Positions 36,172 through 46,960 of a stretch of 64,000 nucleotides of DNA are shown piece by piece. Location: positions 17,685,243 through 17,749,242 of the forward strand of contig OZ035961.1 of assembly GCA_964034945.1 (NCBI GenBank). The letters are read 5' to 3'. The translations under genes and the position numbers were made by a program. The stretch's first letter is position 1, and each line of letters starts with the position of its first letter. The notes under the pieces were generated by a model that saw only the letters and a list, made by a program, of their open reading frames with translations, made no database searches and had not been told where the DNA came from. Origin of the DNA: Chrysopilus asiliformis (taxonomy: Eukaryota > Arthropoda > Insecta > Diptera > Rhagionidae).

Positions 36172-36618
36172 CCCTTTGATGCCCGACGTTGCTTATAAGC
36201 AATTTTTCATAACAATTTTTTATACAAAAGTGAATATTTCAAATTTTGCATGATACCTTTTTAAGCCTAAAGAACAACAACCGATCAAAAGAAAAATTCT
36301 AACTGTAGGGAAAAGTCGGTCATTCAAGAGTTCAAACCTTCTCCACATTTTAATTTTCCAACAGAGGACCAAGTGACCACCGGTGGTCATTATTGGATGT
36401 CGATGGTGGGACAATTTCGAGACATCGTGACCACCAGTGGGAACCTTTTACATATATTTAGCTTTGAGAAATATTAAGTTTGGTCCCAAAGAATTGGTAG
36501 TATTTGCAATAAATCAATAAAAATAAAATAAAAATATTGGTCCCAGAATGTCACCCAAGGAATATTCGCTCGTGTAATTCAATAAATGACCACCGGTGGG
36601 CATGTGGCGCTCAACGGG
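36172..36618 (+). mobile_element. piggyBac-like MITE, copy 1 (447 bp)
   Basis: Begins directly after TTAA (36168-36171) with CCCTTTGATGCCC. Its right end in reverse complement is CCCGTTGAGCGCC, next to TTAT where TTAA is expected. TTAA target sites and CCC-starting ends are hallmarks of the piggyBac superfamily. The interior holds the perfect palindrome GACCACCGGTGGTC and further GACCACC copies. It shares about 250 bp with the element at 59782-60107, including 'cattattggatgtcgatggtggga' read in pieces and the 'tttggtccca' blocks. It has no transposase capacity. Confidence 0.85.
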
Positions 36619-38935
36619 TTATCAAGGGATTTTGATCCGGTTTTCGCTCATGGCTAGCTCATGAGTCTGCAATTTTTGGCCCACTAAAATTTGTTAGTTC
36701 TCTAGATCGGCAAAGTAGTTGATCTAATTTTTACTGATTTTTTTTTTAAAAGCCACATATTGATGTAATGAAGCCTTCAAAATGGGCGAAACGTTGAGGG
36801 GCCTGATTAAAATAATTAAATTCAAAAATCGCTGTTTCAATTGAAATGTTTTTCGCAAGTGTGGCATAGAATTTTTTTTAAATTTTTAAAATGCGCACCC
36901 CTCAAAAATTCTAAATACTATTACTAAAATAGAAAACGCTGATGCTTCTATAAATATCTTGAATTCCATTAACTTACCATTTTTGTAACTTGAATAAAAA
37001 CTTTCTGACTTCCACGAGCCTATTTAAATCTACCAAAAAATTCAAAGGCACAGAGCTTTGTTGATCGATGCTGAATTTCTAGTAATTGAAACGCTTGTGA
37101 TTAAGAATCTGCATAATACCAATGTCAGCGTTTTAATTTCGAAATCCTAAGGCCACAATAGGTCGCTGATCTGTGATTTTACTATAGAGAAAAAATAAAA
37201 CGTTTTCGCATTTATTTGTTTACTTTTGATATAAACAGAAAAGCAATACGAATTTAAGTTGTCAGTGAGATCTAAAAGAAAGAATGGCAATGAAAATGAA
37301 AACTCTCAGACGGAATAAACTTTTTCTACAAATGCTTATATGGGAAACAAAAGCATGTGACTTTACATCGTTAAGAGGCAGTAATTTTCAACCCCTTTTA
37401 CGATGATTATACATTTTATATAAATTGTGTATGTATGGGTATTTCACATGGAAAAATAAAACGAAAACTTTTATATAAAAACACAACAAAATGTTGTTCA
37501 TAAACAGCAGACTTCTTAAGAATTGTGAACTTTTGCTATTCTCAGTCACTCAGTAATGTTTAGTCTACTATTTAAAATAGAGTTAAAATCTTAAAAGATA
37601 AACTTTTAGACCGAAAATCATGTTTGCATTTGGCATTAGAACAACAAAAACATAATTTGGGATGTTTTCCGAGCTCCCGCAGTCATCATTCAAAAGTTGT
37701 GGAAATTTGTGAGGATGTGGCGGGACTTTTTGAAACTTGACTGTTGAATACTGGAAGAGTGGTGGTAAAATTGTCAGTTATTGCATGCGGCAGGACTTAA
37801 TGTTTAACCACATTAAGATGGTCTTTTGGATAAGGTGCACCACATCCAAACCATCACCGACGTTATTATCGTCATCTGGGGAAACCATCATCTTTCCAGA
37901 CATGAATTTCATGACCGAAAACTTTATCCGGGGATAGCAGCAGCGTGGAAAAGTGGAGTTTTCTTGAACTTCATAAATACCCGTGCCAAGTGTATAACCT
38001 CAAAATTTTCCTGTTTTTCCTCGTTTTATTGCTGGAATGTGGCTAACCCTGGAACATAAACGAAATTTCCTATCATTCTCATATCTTCTATGGCAACGAA
38101 TTCCAGTACTAGTCGAGTATCTAGTAGATATTTTTATTTTAACACAGGATGAAATTGGCATTTCTATGTCTAGCCTGGTTGGCAATTTTTCAACTCATAA
38201 GTCATACTCTCGACCCCACTTCCATGGAAAAAAAAACAAAAAAATCCCACATTAGTTCAAACTTCCACTGACGCAATAAAACAATACATCAAATAGCAGA
38301 AATATAACTGAAAGTGGATAAACATTTACCCAAAAAAAAAGTGCTCGCGAAAGCGTTAAGAAACAGCAAAAATATATAAATCCCACCAAGGACCAATAAA
38401 TCTCCTTAAGTGGACAAAAACTATCTTTTTCGTATAAATTTGTCTGTACGAAGCGGACGTGCATGGGAGAGGATTCGTCTTTGGCTCTTCTGCTTATATT
38501 GGAGTAACCCTGAGGGTAAAAAATAAAAATATACATCCATCGATTTAAAGATAATCCAAGTGCATTATTATTTTATCCAAAACATTCTTATATGAGTTAG
38601 AAACAAACAGAAGCTCAGATGAATGTCTATAGACTCTTGTCAAATAAATGCTTGAGATGGTGAGGACGATGGCGTAAAAGACTCCGTTTTAATGGGATAG
38701 TCGGATATTGTGTATTTTTTTTTTTTTGACTCTTTATCCCCAAAACGGACATTATACCACTTAGCGAGTTCTTAAAATAAACAATAAGCGATGTCTCTCA
38801 AGGATTTCCGAACCGTGTTTTTTGGACACTGGGTGTAAAAAACGACAGAAGAAATTTTGCAGTGAATTAATTTTTAATACGGCGAGTTTTTTTGGTTTTT
38901 ACTTTTTTTTTTTATTGAATTCAGATTTTTTTCAG
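36619..38935. other. non-coding DNA, no gene recognised
   Basis: No supportable gene. Open frames at 37737-38059 overlap in two registers without splice support. The stretch ends in a very strong pyrimidine tract (38900-38935). Confidence 0.5.
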
Positions 38936-38979
38936 TACGTAATTTAACATTTTTCTCACACATGCTTTGTCATACCAAG
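38936..38979 (+). promoter_or_regulatory. degenerate recursive-splice-like site or 44-nt microexon
   Basis: A long T tract ends in TTTTTTTCAG at 38935, followed by TACGTA rather than GTACGT, one G short of a fused AG|GT site. Forty-four bases on, CCAAG|GTAGGT is a reasonable donor. Geometry therefore equals RS sites 1 and 2 (47 and 35 nt). It lies 17.9 kb after site 1 and 18.3 kb before site 2. One frame of the 44-mer is open. Alternatives are a small cassette exon or chance; an 11-bp direct repeat (TTTGTCATACC) overlaps the donor. Confidence 0.25.
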
Positions 38980-39124
38980 GTAGGTTTGTCATACCATATT
39001 TTTTTTGGGTCAATCCAACACAAGAGAGCCGGGAGGGAGGTGAGGCTAAAGGCTGGAACGAAACACCAACGAAACAACGAATTTCACATAGACAATAAAA
39101 CTTATTTTGTATAAAATCTACTTA

Positions 39125-39365
39125 AGAACTATGCGCCGCAGGAGAAATTTTTAAACGGAATGCGGCGCAGTTATTTAAATGAAGAGCTACACGGTCCTAA
39201 GCGAAAATTAACTTAATTTTTCACGCTCGTTACATTCCATTATCGGAAGATGTAAAAGTACCAATAAAGAGAAATGCGCCTCAGGCGAATTTTTTTAAAA
39301 CACGTGAGCCTTTAGTAGATAATCGTTGAAAAACTAAGCCGCAGGCGAAAAGAATATAATTTATA
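39125..39365. repeat. 'GCCGCAGGCGAAA' degenerate repeat block
   Basis: Phrases 'gcgccgcaggagaaatttttaaa', 'gcggcgcag', 'gcgcctcaggcgaatttttttaaaa' and 'gccgcaggcgaaaag' recur at irregular spacing on both strands. A related block lies at 43380-43465 ('gcaccgcagatgaaatttta', 'cgccgcaaggtaagcttctttaa', 'gcgttgcaagataaga'). The element class is unknown. Confidence 0.6.
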
Positions 39366-39834
39366 GCCACCTTCAGCCGAACTAAAGTTTTTTTTATATT
39401 AGTAATTGTTCTTTCTAGCGTTTGAAAATTTTTAACACTAAATTGAAAAATCCGGGATAAAAGTTTAGTTTCCAGGACGTCGGAACAACATGCCGAAATC
39501 CTTGACTGTCCCGTGCATTCCTTCTCATACTCGGCTTACTCCCTAGTTCAAACTAGTTGGAAACTTCTAACCTTTTGTCAGTGTTTCGTACTGATGTAAC
39601 GACTGCGAATAAATATAGTAACAGCCAGACATTAAAATTTATATAAACAACATGAATATCTCTGAAATTTTGAAATTTTTGAATATAAAAATCGCCTTTT
39701 TAAATGTTTGCCAGCTTTAATTTTATGCTGGTAATGTAAACTACAAAAAGCTATTGATGTACGCAACAATCCCACCTTGAAAAAAAATTATATTAAATCT
39801 CTTTTATAATGGGGAATCAATCGTAAATATTGCT

Positions 39835-39940
39835 AAAATAGTTAATTTCAGCTACAAAATAAGTAATTTCAACTACAAAAATAGTCAATTTAACCACAAA
39901 ATAGTAAATTTTACTGCTAAGTAGGTAAATTCCTTATTAA
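39835..39940. repeat. 21-bp tandem array, ~5 degenerate copies
   Basis: Units like AAAATAGTTAATTTCAGCTAC start at 39835, 39856, 39877 and 39898, then decay. Because the period is a multiple of three, one frame reads as a 7-residue repeat with a conserved NF…K pattern. The same units make up the interior of the TIR element at 46228-46452 ('gtcaatttaaccacaaaata' is shared exactly). This is therefore probably the interior of a related, end-less element. Confidence 0.8.
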
Positions 39941-40016
39941 AATATTCGATTTTGACTAAAAACAAACGTTTCCTTGTAAAAAATCTACTGATACTTTAAT
40001 CAATTTTGTAGAAGCT

Positions 40017-40290
40017 ACACTCAGAAAAATTGAGGCTAACTCGACGACCTACATACGGCGTAATTGGCCTCGGGCAGGCGCGCGTTCGCCTGCATGTGGG
40101 CAAGTAAAACTGAGTTGACCTGTGGTCGGAGAAATTCTGAAATTAAGCCACCAGCAGGTGAAGTAGGGCATTGGGAGCTGCACGAGTTGACCTTAGATAG
40201 GTTAACTCTGACCGCTAGCTGGCTTACAGACACCTCTGTAAGGTCAGAGTTAACCTGACAAAAAGTTGACCTGGACATTTTTCTGATTGT
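40017..40290. mobile_element. TIR element (MITE), 274 bp
   Basis: The ends are ACACTCAGAAAAAT and, in reverse complement, ACAATCAGAAAAAT. Both are followed by 'g(g)' and 'AACTC'-type sequence. The interior is clearly GC-richer than the flanks and carries a hairpin, GCAGGCG/CGCCTGC, and 'taaggtcagagttaacct' blocks. No target-site duplication is clear. Open frames of 64 and 107 codons across it on opposite strands reflect low stop density in the GC-rich interior. Confidence 0.75.
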
Positions 40291-43200
40291 ATTTAAAAAA
40301 TTTATATTTTTCACCTCAAAAAATCGGTTGTAATTTTCCAACAAATCTTCTTTTGACAAATTGAAACCACTTTAAAAACATCCCATTAATTATGTAATTT
40401 TCTCCGCAACAAATTTAGTATGATAAATTGATTTTAATTTCAATGCGTTATACATAAAATATGTACGTGTTACATTATCGAAAACAAATTGCATTGACAC
40501 GCATGGATTATTTATTGACTTAAATAATTATCAATTTCTACAAGTCATGTATTAATGACAGCAAGAACGAAATACGAGAACGCGTTGTTATGGGGAAAAT
40601 GTAGGAGCAAGTTTTTATCTTATCTAATGTTCTTTAAGAACTTTCTTCATGTTAGTCGTTTTTACACAACAAGCAAGGGCAAAAGAATTTTTTTTTACGA
40701 AGATTTACTTCTCATACTCTGTTCGCATTCCCATTAAACAACATATCACTGTATGTTCAAGTAATTTCATTTGAGTTGATCTGAAATTCTTGATTTTTAC
40801 GTAACACACACACACGCAGAAATACAACCATTTCCCATGCAAGGCATATCGATGAAATTTCGGTAAAGGATACAAGTTTTCCCTTCTTGTTTTCTGCAAA
40901 ACTTCTTAAACGAACTTATCGAAAATTTACTTAAGCATGAAAAGAATCGGAATTTCAGCAAACAATATCGCGAAGATATGCATTTTTTTTATATATCTAT
41001 ATCTTACCCAGCATTTGTAGAGATTATTAAATACGCAGAAAAAGAAATCGAAAGATTAAAAACGATTTTCAAAGCGCAGAATAAGAAAACTCTTAATGAC
41101 TTTTTGCCCATAAGCAACGTATTTATGCTGTAAAAATTAATAGCTTTACACATAGGTCTCATATATCAAGCGAACACTCTTTAAATGACAATTTTTAGAA
41201 AAACGCAATGGAAAAAAATATGCTTCCTTTGGCTTAAATTCTTTATGTCTTAGAGATTTTCGATCCCATTTAAATATTATGTTCGCTTAACCAGAATATT
41301 GATTTCCTTTATAGGGTTTGTCGTTAAGATTTAAAGCAACTTACACAATTATTTAAGAAACTTCGTCTAAATTACGTTTTTAAATGACACACCATTTTTA
41401 ATACATAATAAGGATTTTATTAAGACGCATTTTACTGAGATCTACAGCTTTATTATTTTCTTACAATTGGAATTCAAAGGATTGTTTAGTAGCACAAATT
41501 ACGAACTTCCGTTTTAAATTTTTTAAGACTAAAGATTCGTGTTTTTTTTATAGTCTGGGTCTAAATGGCTTTTGATTTCTATAAGTAAATATAAAAGGGT
41601 TATTGTTGGACAAACTTAAAGCCTTATGTTCCGAAAAATTCACTCAATTTTATCTTCTACAAAAAATGTCCCAAATTTCTTATTTTATCGAAAGTTTGGT
41701 AAGTTGAAGCCTTTGAAAGATTTATAAACAAGAGTAAAGAAAATTCTTATTCTTTTCAATAACACAACCGCCCCCCCCCCCCTCCCCCTCCCCCTTTTAA
41801 AATAAAATAGGCCACATGATGGTTCGAATCTGGAGAATAGTGTGGATGCATAACCGACCGAAATACTTACCCCTTTATGTTTTCCGTTCCAATAATAATT
41901 TATGGCTTTTCAGATCCTTGCCACCCGAAGTTGTGCAATTTTTATTACTGAGTTTAAGTTCGTCACACTATCGCATAACACCCCTCCCCTGTGTCATAAG
42001 AGTGTGACGTGTGGCTCGATTGAAAAACTGGTAAAATGCTCATCAATAAACCATCACCTCAGTGTCGTTTTCCCGTATTTTGAAGATTTCAGATTTTTCT
42101 AATATTAAAAATTTTTTTCTTCAAAATTTGAATTAAAATGAGAAAAATGTGTGAAAATTTTTCCAATATTTTGAAACCCAACCATAAATGGCAAAACGGC
42201 GCTGACCAAGACGTGAAAAGAATTGGGATGCCAAACTCGGCCATTTTGGCACTCGACCGAGTCCTCTGCCGAGAGACTGGAAACCTGTTGTAGCGCTGAG
42301 GAGCAGCAAAAAAGTTTTTTTTTAAATTTTCAACAATTTCCCACTATTTAAAATTATTTCCCGGATTTGACAAACAATAGGAAAATATTTACGCATATAC
42401 TTAATTTGACTAATATTATTAGCTGAACTAAATTCCAAATATAATAACCTGTCAAAATACTCAACCATAGCAATATTTAATAATAGTAAAATATTACCAA
42501 TAGCCTGTTGACATCCAAAATTGATTTGCATATACCTAAGTGAAAAGGCCGGCAAACGCTTACATTCAGATTAACGACCTGAGCATGCACTGATGACGTC
42601 CACAATGATTTTCTATGTTTAGTTCATAATTCTATGCCAATGTGGAGGGAAAATTCCAATCTATATGACTATAAAACTCCATCCACCGGACTATGTTTTC
42701 ATTCTAATCGCATACCGCACTCATGCATCAGAAATAATTTAATGAGCTTGAGGCGTAATATTCTTGTGTACCGAACATTTCTTACATAAAATAACTTTTA
42801 CTATCCGGACAGGCAAGTATGCGATGCCTCCTCGTTTGTTTCGTCTATGGCGATTTGGTTACATTGACTCCGAACTCAAATGAAATCAAAAGTTATGCTT
42901 ATCGTGAGTGACAAGTTTTGCATGTGCATTTTCATAATATATTCCTATGGGCAAACATATAATTTCTACATATATGAGACATACTCGGCCCATTGATTCA
43001 CGTTTAGTTCATATATATTGTAAAATATGTTCAATTGAATTGCACCGCACGAGGTGTTACCGGTATGCTAACCATATGGAAATTATGGATACTTGTCACC
43101 ATTACGAGCTCATATTTTGCATGTGAGATTCATTTATCACTGTGCCATGTGAATAGAAATGCCTTGGCATTAGAATATCCTGAAATGTTGACCTTTTTTT

Positions 43201-43563
43201 CGCTAAAATGAGAATGTTGCCGTAGCGGAAACATTTTGAATTTTTTTAATAACGATATTTTGGACAAAGGACAAGTGCGTCTGTCTTAATCTTATATCTA
43301 CCCCTAATTTTAATTTCTAATGAATCACTAGCATTCTCTTGGTTTTTTACATTGCTTTTCTGAAACTCTTTCGAAAAAATGCACCGCAGATGAAATTTTA
43401 TAACACAAAATTTACGCCGCAAGGTAAGCTTCTTTAAAAGAATTGCGTTGCAAGATAAGATTTTCATCGTTAAAATTAAAATATAACTTTATTTAGTTGA
43501 AAATCTGAGCATAGTTCGCATTTTACGTAAAACCAAACGTAAAGTAAAGACCCTATCGTCGAA
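40291..43563. other. non-coding DNA, no gene recognised
   Basis: No supportable gene. A C tract (12 C at 41771, then C-rich) and GTCACACTATCGC...GTGTGACGTG at 41961-42012 look like an eroded minus-oriented G-tract MITE. A GC-richer patch at 42190-42310 ('aactcggccattttggcactcgaccgagt') contains an imperfect 'actcgg/ccgagt' stem and stands out in composition, but is unassigned. A (CA)n run lies at 40805. Confidence 0.5.
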
Positions 43564-44330
43564 TACGGAGAGAAATTCACTTGTAAAATCAACTACAAAC
43601 CTTAGTTGATTTTGCTTCAACTTCGTTCGTGATTAATTCAACTAAGAACACATTGCCACTTAACAAAATCATATACGAGTACAAGGAATTTTCATTGCTT
43701 AATATAGTTTGTGTGACTAACTGATCACGTTCATTTTCAATTAAAGATCACGTTCATTGTCAATTAAAGATCACATTCATTGTCAATTTCATGAAAAACA
43801 AGCACGTTCCTTATTAAACGAGGCAAAATAATCTACATTAAAATTTCTAGGGAGACGGAACTGTGGGGTATCAATAAATATCAATAAAACTTTGTTTTAT
43901 ATGGAAGTCTTTGCGAACTGTTCGCGAACTCTAGTGTGTACGCAGCATAAGAACTCGACCTGAGTACTTATAGCCCGATTGCCCCCAAATCAATTGAGAA
44001 TTATATGGGAAGGCAAAAAATTGCTTATTATAATGTTAAGTCATTGAATCATTTCTGATTCAAGTTTTGACTCCACACAATGAACTTTGGCTTCAAGGCT
44101 CCTCGGCGCGGGCGGGGGTATGAACCATGGCTTCACTATTTAATACGTTCGTGACAAATCAATTACGATTGTGTTAAAATCAACAATTACCGTGATATCT
44201 AGAATACTTTTAATCAACAATGAGTCGTTGGTTGATTTAATCACGTTCGTTGTCAATTTTACCGTGTTTAGCGTATTGTTGGTTAATCACGAAACGTGAT
44301 TGAATCAATCAATGATATTTCTCTCAGTGT
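43564..44330. mobile_element. TIR element (~770 bp) rich in GTTGATT/AATCAAC motifs
   Basis: The left end GAGAGAAATTCACTTG and the right end in reverse complement, GAGAGAAATATCATTG, match apart from one shifted base, and both are preceded by AC. Numerous 'gttgatt', 'aatcaac' and 'cacgttcgttgtcaa' phrases occur just inside both ends. The middle is unrelated. No transposase frame is present. Boundaries are accurate to a few bases only. Confidence 0.6.
43723..43788. repeat. 23-bp tandem repeat, three copies
   Basis: GATCACGTTCATTGTCAATT plus AAA repeats at 43723, 43746 and 43769 with single substitutions. It lies inside the TIR element, where the same CACGTTCATTGTCAA phrase also occurs near the right end. 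Confidence 0.9.
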
Positions 44331-46147
44331 GTGACGCGCCGTATTCTTAGGCAAACTCTACAAATGCTAAGTCCGATTTCTGTTCATTGCATTTGCAAAG
44401 TTCTGCTACTCTCCATTCTTGGTTGGTGATTTTGAAACCTCGGTTTTAGTAGACAAAATTTCATCGAAAAAACTTAAATTTCTTAAAACAAAAAAATCTT
44501 CATCATCGTCTCGGGTTTTACTCAAATGTGTTAAATTTTTGAGAATTTGATTCAAAACTTTTGCTTCTTCTCCAAATAAATACGAACTGTTGACTGGTTC
44601 TGTTGTATACTCACTGCTTTTTGCTTCGAATGTCATTCAGTCCTTAGATTTTACTGCCCGAATTCAGTATACTTTCGTACACCAATTTTTGTTTAAAACA
44701 TTTGAAAGACCAACATATATGTAAATAAAGTGCGTTTTATTAGTTGATTGCTCGACTTCGACATACCAAAAGGTGGATTTTTGAACCATCGCTGGGTCGA
44801 GAGTTTTCAACGTTAGTGAAACGATGACGACAACGCGGTCATAAACTTAAAAACTTTGACGGTCTGTACATTTTCCAGAATTTATTCACAGCATGAACTG
44901 TAAATGTTTCTGGTTTTGGGCTCAACCCATAGTGAATATATCGAGTAATGTAGAAATACGTGCCTCCATAAACTCATCTGACGGGCAAGTTATCGCCCAA
45001 AAGTACTACTTCTGCCAACAGCATCCTCCGAAGTTGCACCACTAAAAAACAGCAGTAGAAATACGTAAAATATATACAAGCAAAAATAGTAGAAAATTAC
45101 GTATCCATTTGGATCCATGACACATGATAGAAATTTTCAGATGCTGTAATTCGTGAATTGCAAATCCCTTGCGAATGCAGTGGTTTTTATGTGCGACCAT
45201 TGAGGTGTACTACTGCCAAGATTCATAGTTTGTTGCTGCCTGTTGGCTGAGGTGACACTTTTAATAAAATCTTTTAACCAACAGTGATATTTGGTTTATG
45301 ACTGCTACTACTGCTGTCTCCATCCGCATATAATGTTGCATTTCTAATAGAAACCTCTATATTTCCACATATGTATGCCCCACAATTGACAACGCTTGAC
45401 GACACATTTTCCGAATAGAAAGAAATTTTACGATCAAACTCGAGTGACAGGGAAATGAAAATTGCTGAAAACAGTTTGGGAGGGGGGAGGGTGACAAAAA
45501 GTAGTTATAGACTTGGACAAAAGTCGTATCTGGCATTCGACTACATATTTCGATATGCATTCATTGGTGCACATACAAATATGCAAAGTGTAGGTGCATG
45601 TCAAAATATTTTGCAATAAAATTCCAAATTGACAGATGTTTGACTGTAACTTGAGACACGGTCGCGTTCAAAAGAGGAAAATTGCATTTTCCATTCATAG
45701 AGACGTATATGTCTGATGTGAATACAGATCCTTGTTGCTTTTTTGGCTGTTTGTATATTAGAAGGAAATGTAATCTTTTGATAATGGTGCCTTTGAACTT
45801 TTTCCAAAATGATAAACATGAAAACATGTCAAAAGTTTATTTCTTATCTCTTGAGACCGAAACATGTGAAACTTTGATGATTTTTAATGGGCAAACGTGA
45901 GCTGATGGAAAACAGTTTTTATGGAAAATTTCAGGTGAGTTCCAAGAGGTTATTTCCAGATCAGGGGATTTGTTTGTGGAAAACTAATTTTTATTTAAAT
46001 AAAAAAAAAATTAAGTTTTTTAGTTTCAAAAATTCCTCCTACAACCTTAGTTTTCACATAAAGGTTTCCATACATCAAAATCTAATTTACGTCGGTATAA
46101 AACACTAGTATTTTTGCGTTTTCAAAAGTTTTCTATCATTTTTTCTT
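44331..46147. other. non-coding DNA, no gene recognised
   Basis: No supportable gene. A strong donor, TTTCAG|GTGAGTTCC at 45936, follows a 16-codon ATG frame from 45887, but no matching exon can be shown downstream (see findings). Overlapping short frames at 45357-45900 lie on both strands. Confidence 0.5.
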
Positions 46148-46226
46148 TCCTACTGCGCACTTACAATTTTACATGATTTTCGAACCATGGAGGAATTGCA
46201 ACATTTGTAAGGTTTTTCCCTTGCAG
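46148..46226 (-). repeat. CCTTACAAATGT family, best full-length minus copy
   Basis: Read on the minus strand: 'ctgcaagggaaaaa', CCTTACAAATGTTGCAATTC, 'ctccatggttcg', 'aatcatgtaaaattgtaagtgc', 'gcagtagg'. This aligns with copy 1 (4540-4625) almost throughout and defines the family best. A TIR element begins two bases to its right. Confidence 0.8.
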
Positions 46227-46227
46227 T

Positions 46228-46452
46228 ACGCTGAAAAAAAATAGTGAATCTATTTTTTAATCGGGAATCGTAAATACAAATGAAATTTTTAATTTCATTT
46301 ACAAAAATTGTCAATTTAACCACAAAATAATTAATTTTACCACTAAGTAATTAAAATTATTTAAAAAAATAGACTATTTTTGTAATTGAAATTATTATAG
46401 TTGTATTACCGATCCCCGATTGTTAACTAGATTTGACATTTTTTCTCTGCGT
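46228..46452. mobile_element. TIR element with ~50-bp inverted ends (225 bp)
   Basis: The first 50 bases and the reverse complement of the last 50 agree at about 37 positions. The outer ends are ACGCTGAAAAAAAAT and ACGCAGAGAAAAAAT; inner blocks are AATCGGGAATCGTAAATAC and AATCGGGGATCGGTAATAC. The centre is made of the 21-bp unit seen at 39.8 kb. No target-site duplication was recognised. Confidence 0.85.
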
Positions 46453-46599
46453 GAACCCAGGGCCTCTATTGTCAAATATGATGCGATTAGGAATCGTAAA
46501 TTTGTTGTTGGTATAAAAAACTAACAACAACATTAAATTTTCGATTTGAACCACTCGTATCATGTTCGGCGACTTTTAGAGTCACTTAAAAATCAATGA

Positions 46600-46785
46600 C
46601 GGATTCAAAATAACAATTCGTGTAAAACTGCGGGCAACTACAGGTGCGCTCAAATTGGGATTTCAAAACTATTTTTTTATGCTGCACTTATCGTACCTAC
46701 AATACGACATCAATTGCAAACTGTGACTGAGAATACGACATTTGTAAGGTGTTGCAGCCAATCAACAGCAGAGACCGCCACACTT
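46600..46785 (-). repeat. CCTTACAAATGT family, minus-strand copy (long)
   Basis: On the minus strand it begins 'gtctctgctgttgattggctgcaacA', then CCTTACAAATGTCGTATTC and, further on, 'attgtaggtac'. The left flank matches copy 2 (33.8 kb) closely. It abuts the next MITE. Confidence 0.65.
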
Positions 46786-46787
46786 AA

Positions 46788-46960
46788 GGTACTATCCATG
46801 AAATACGTTGCTCTATTTTAAAGATTTTTTTGAACCCTTCTACCTCCTTGCCCCCACCCGACTCACTCCCACACTTTTTTGTAATTTTTTTTGCGTAAAG
46901 TTTAATACCGCTATCACACTACCGTCTGTCGTAAAACTTTTACGTATTTCACAGGCAGCC
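46788..46960 (-). mobile_element. G-tract MITE, complete minus-oriented copy
   Basis: The ends are GGTACTATCCATGAAATACG and, in reverse complement, GGCTGCCTGTGAAATACG. The interior reads on the minus strand GGTAGTGTGATAGCGGTATT, the family's diagnostic block, and carries C-rich tracts on the + strand. Both TIRs are present, so this copy defines the element length (about 173 bp without a long homopolymer). Confidence 0.8.

Noticed and set aside
40036..40359. 107-codon minus-strand frame
   Set aside because: It coincides with the GC-rich interior of the TIR element at 40017-40290.
43410..43430. CAAG|GTAAGC donor-like site
   Set aside because: It is embedded in the GCCGCAGG-type repeat, with no acceptor or open frame.
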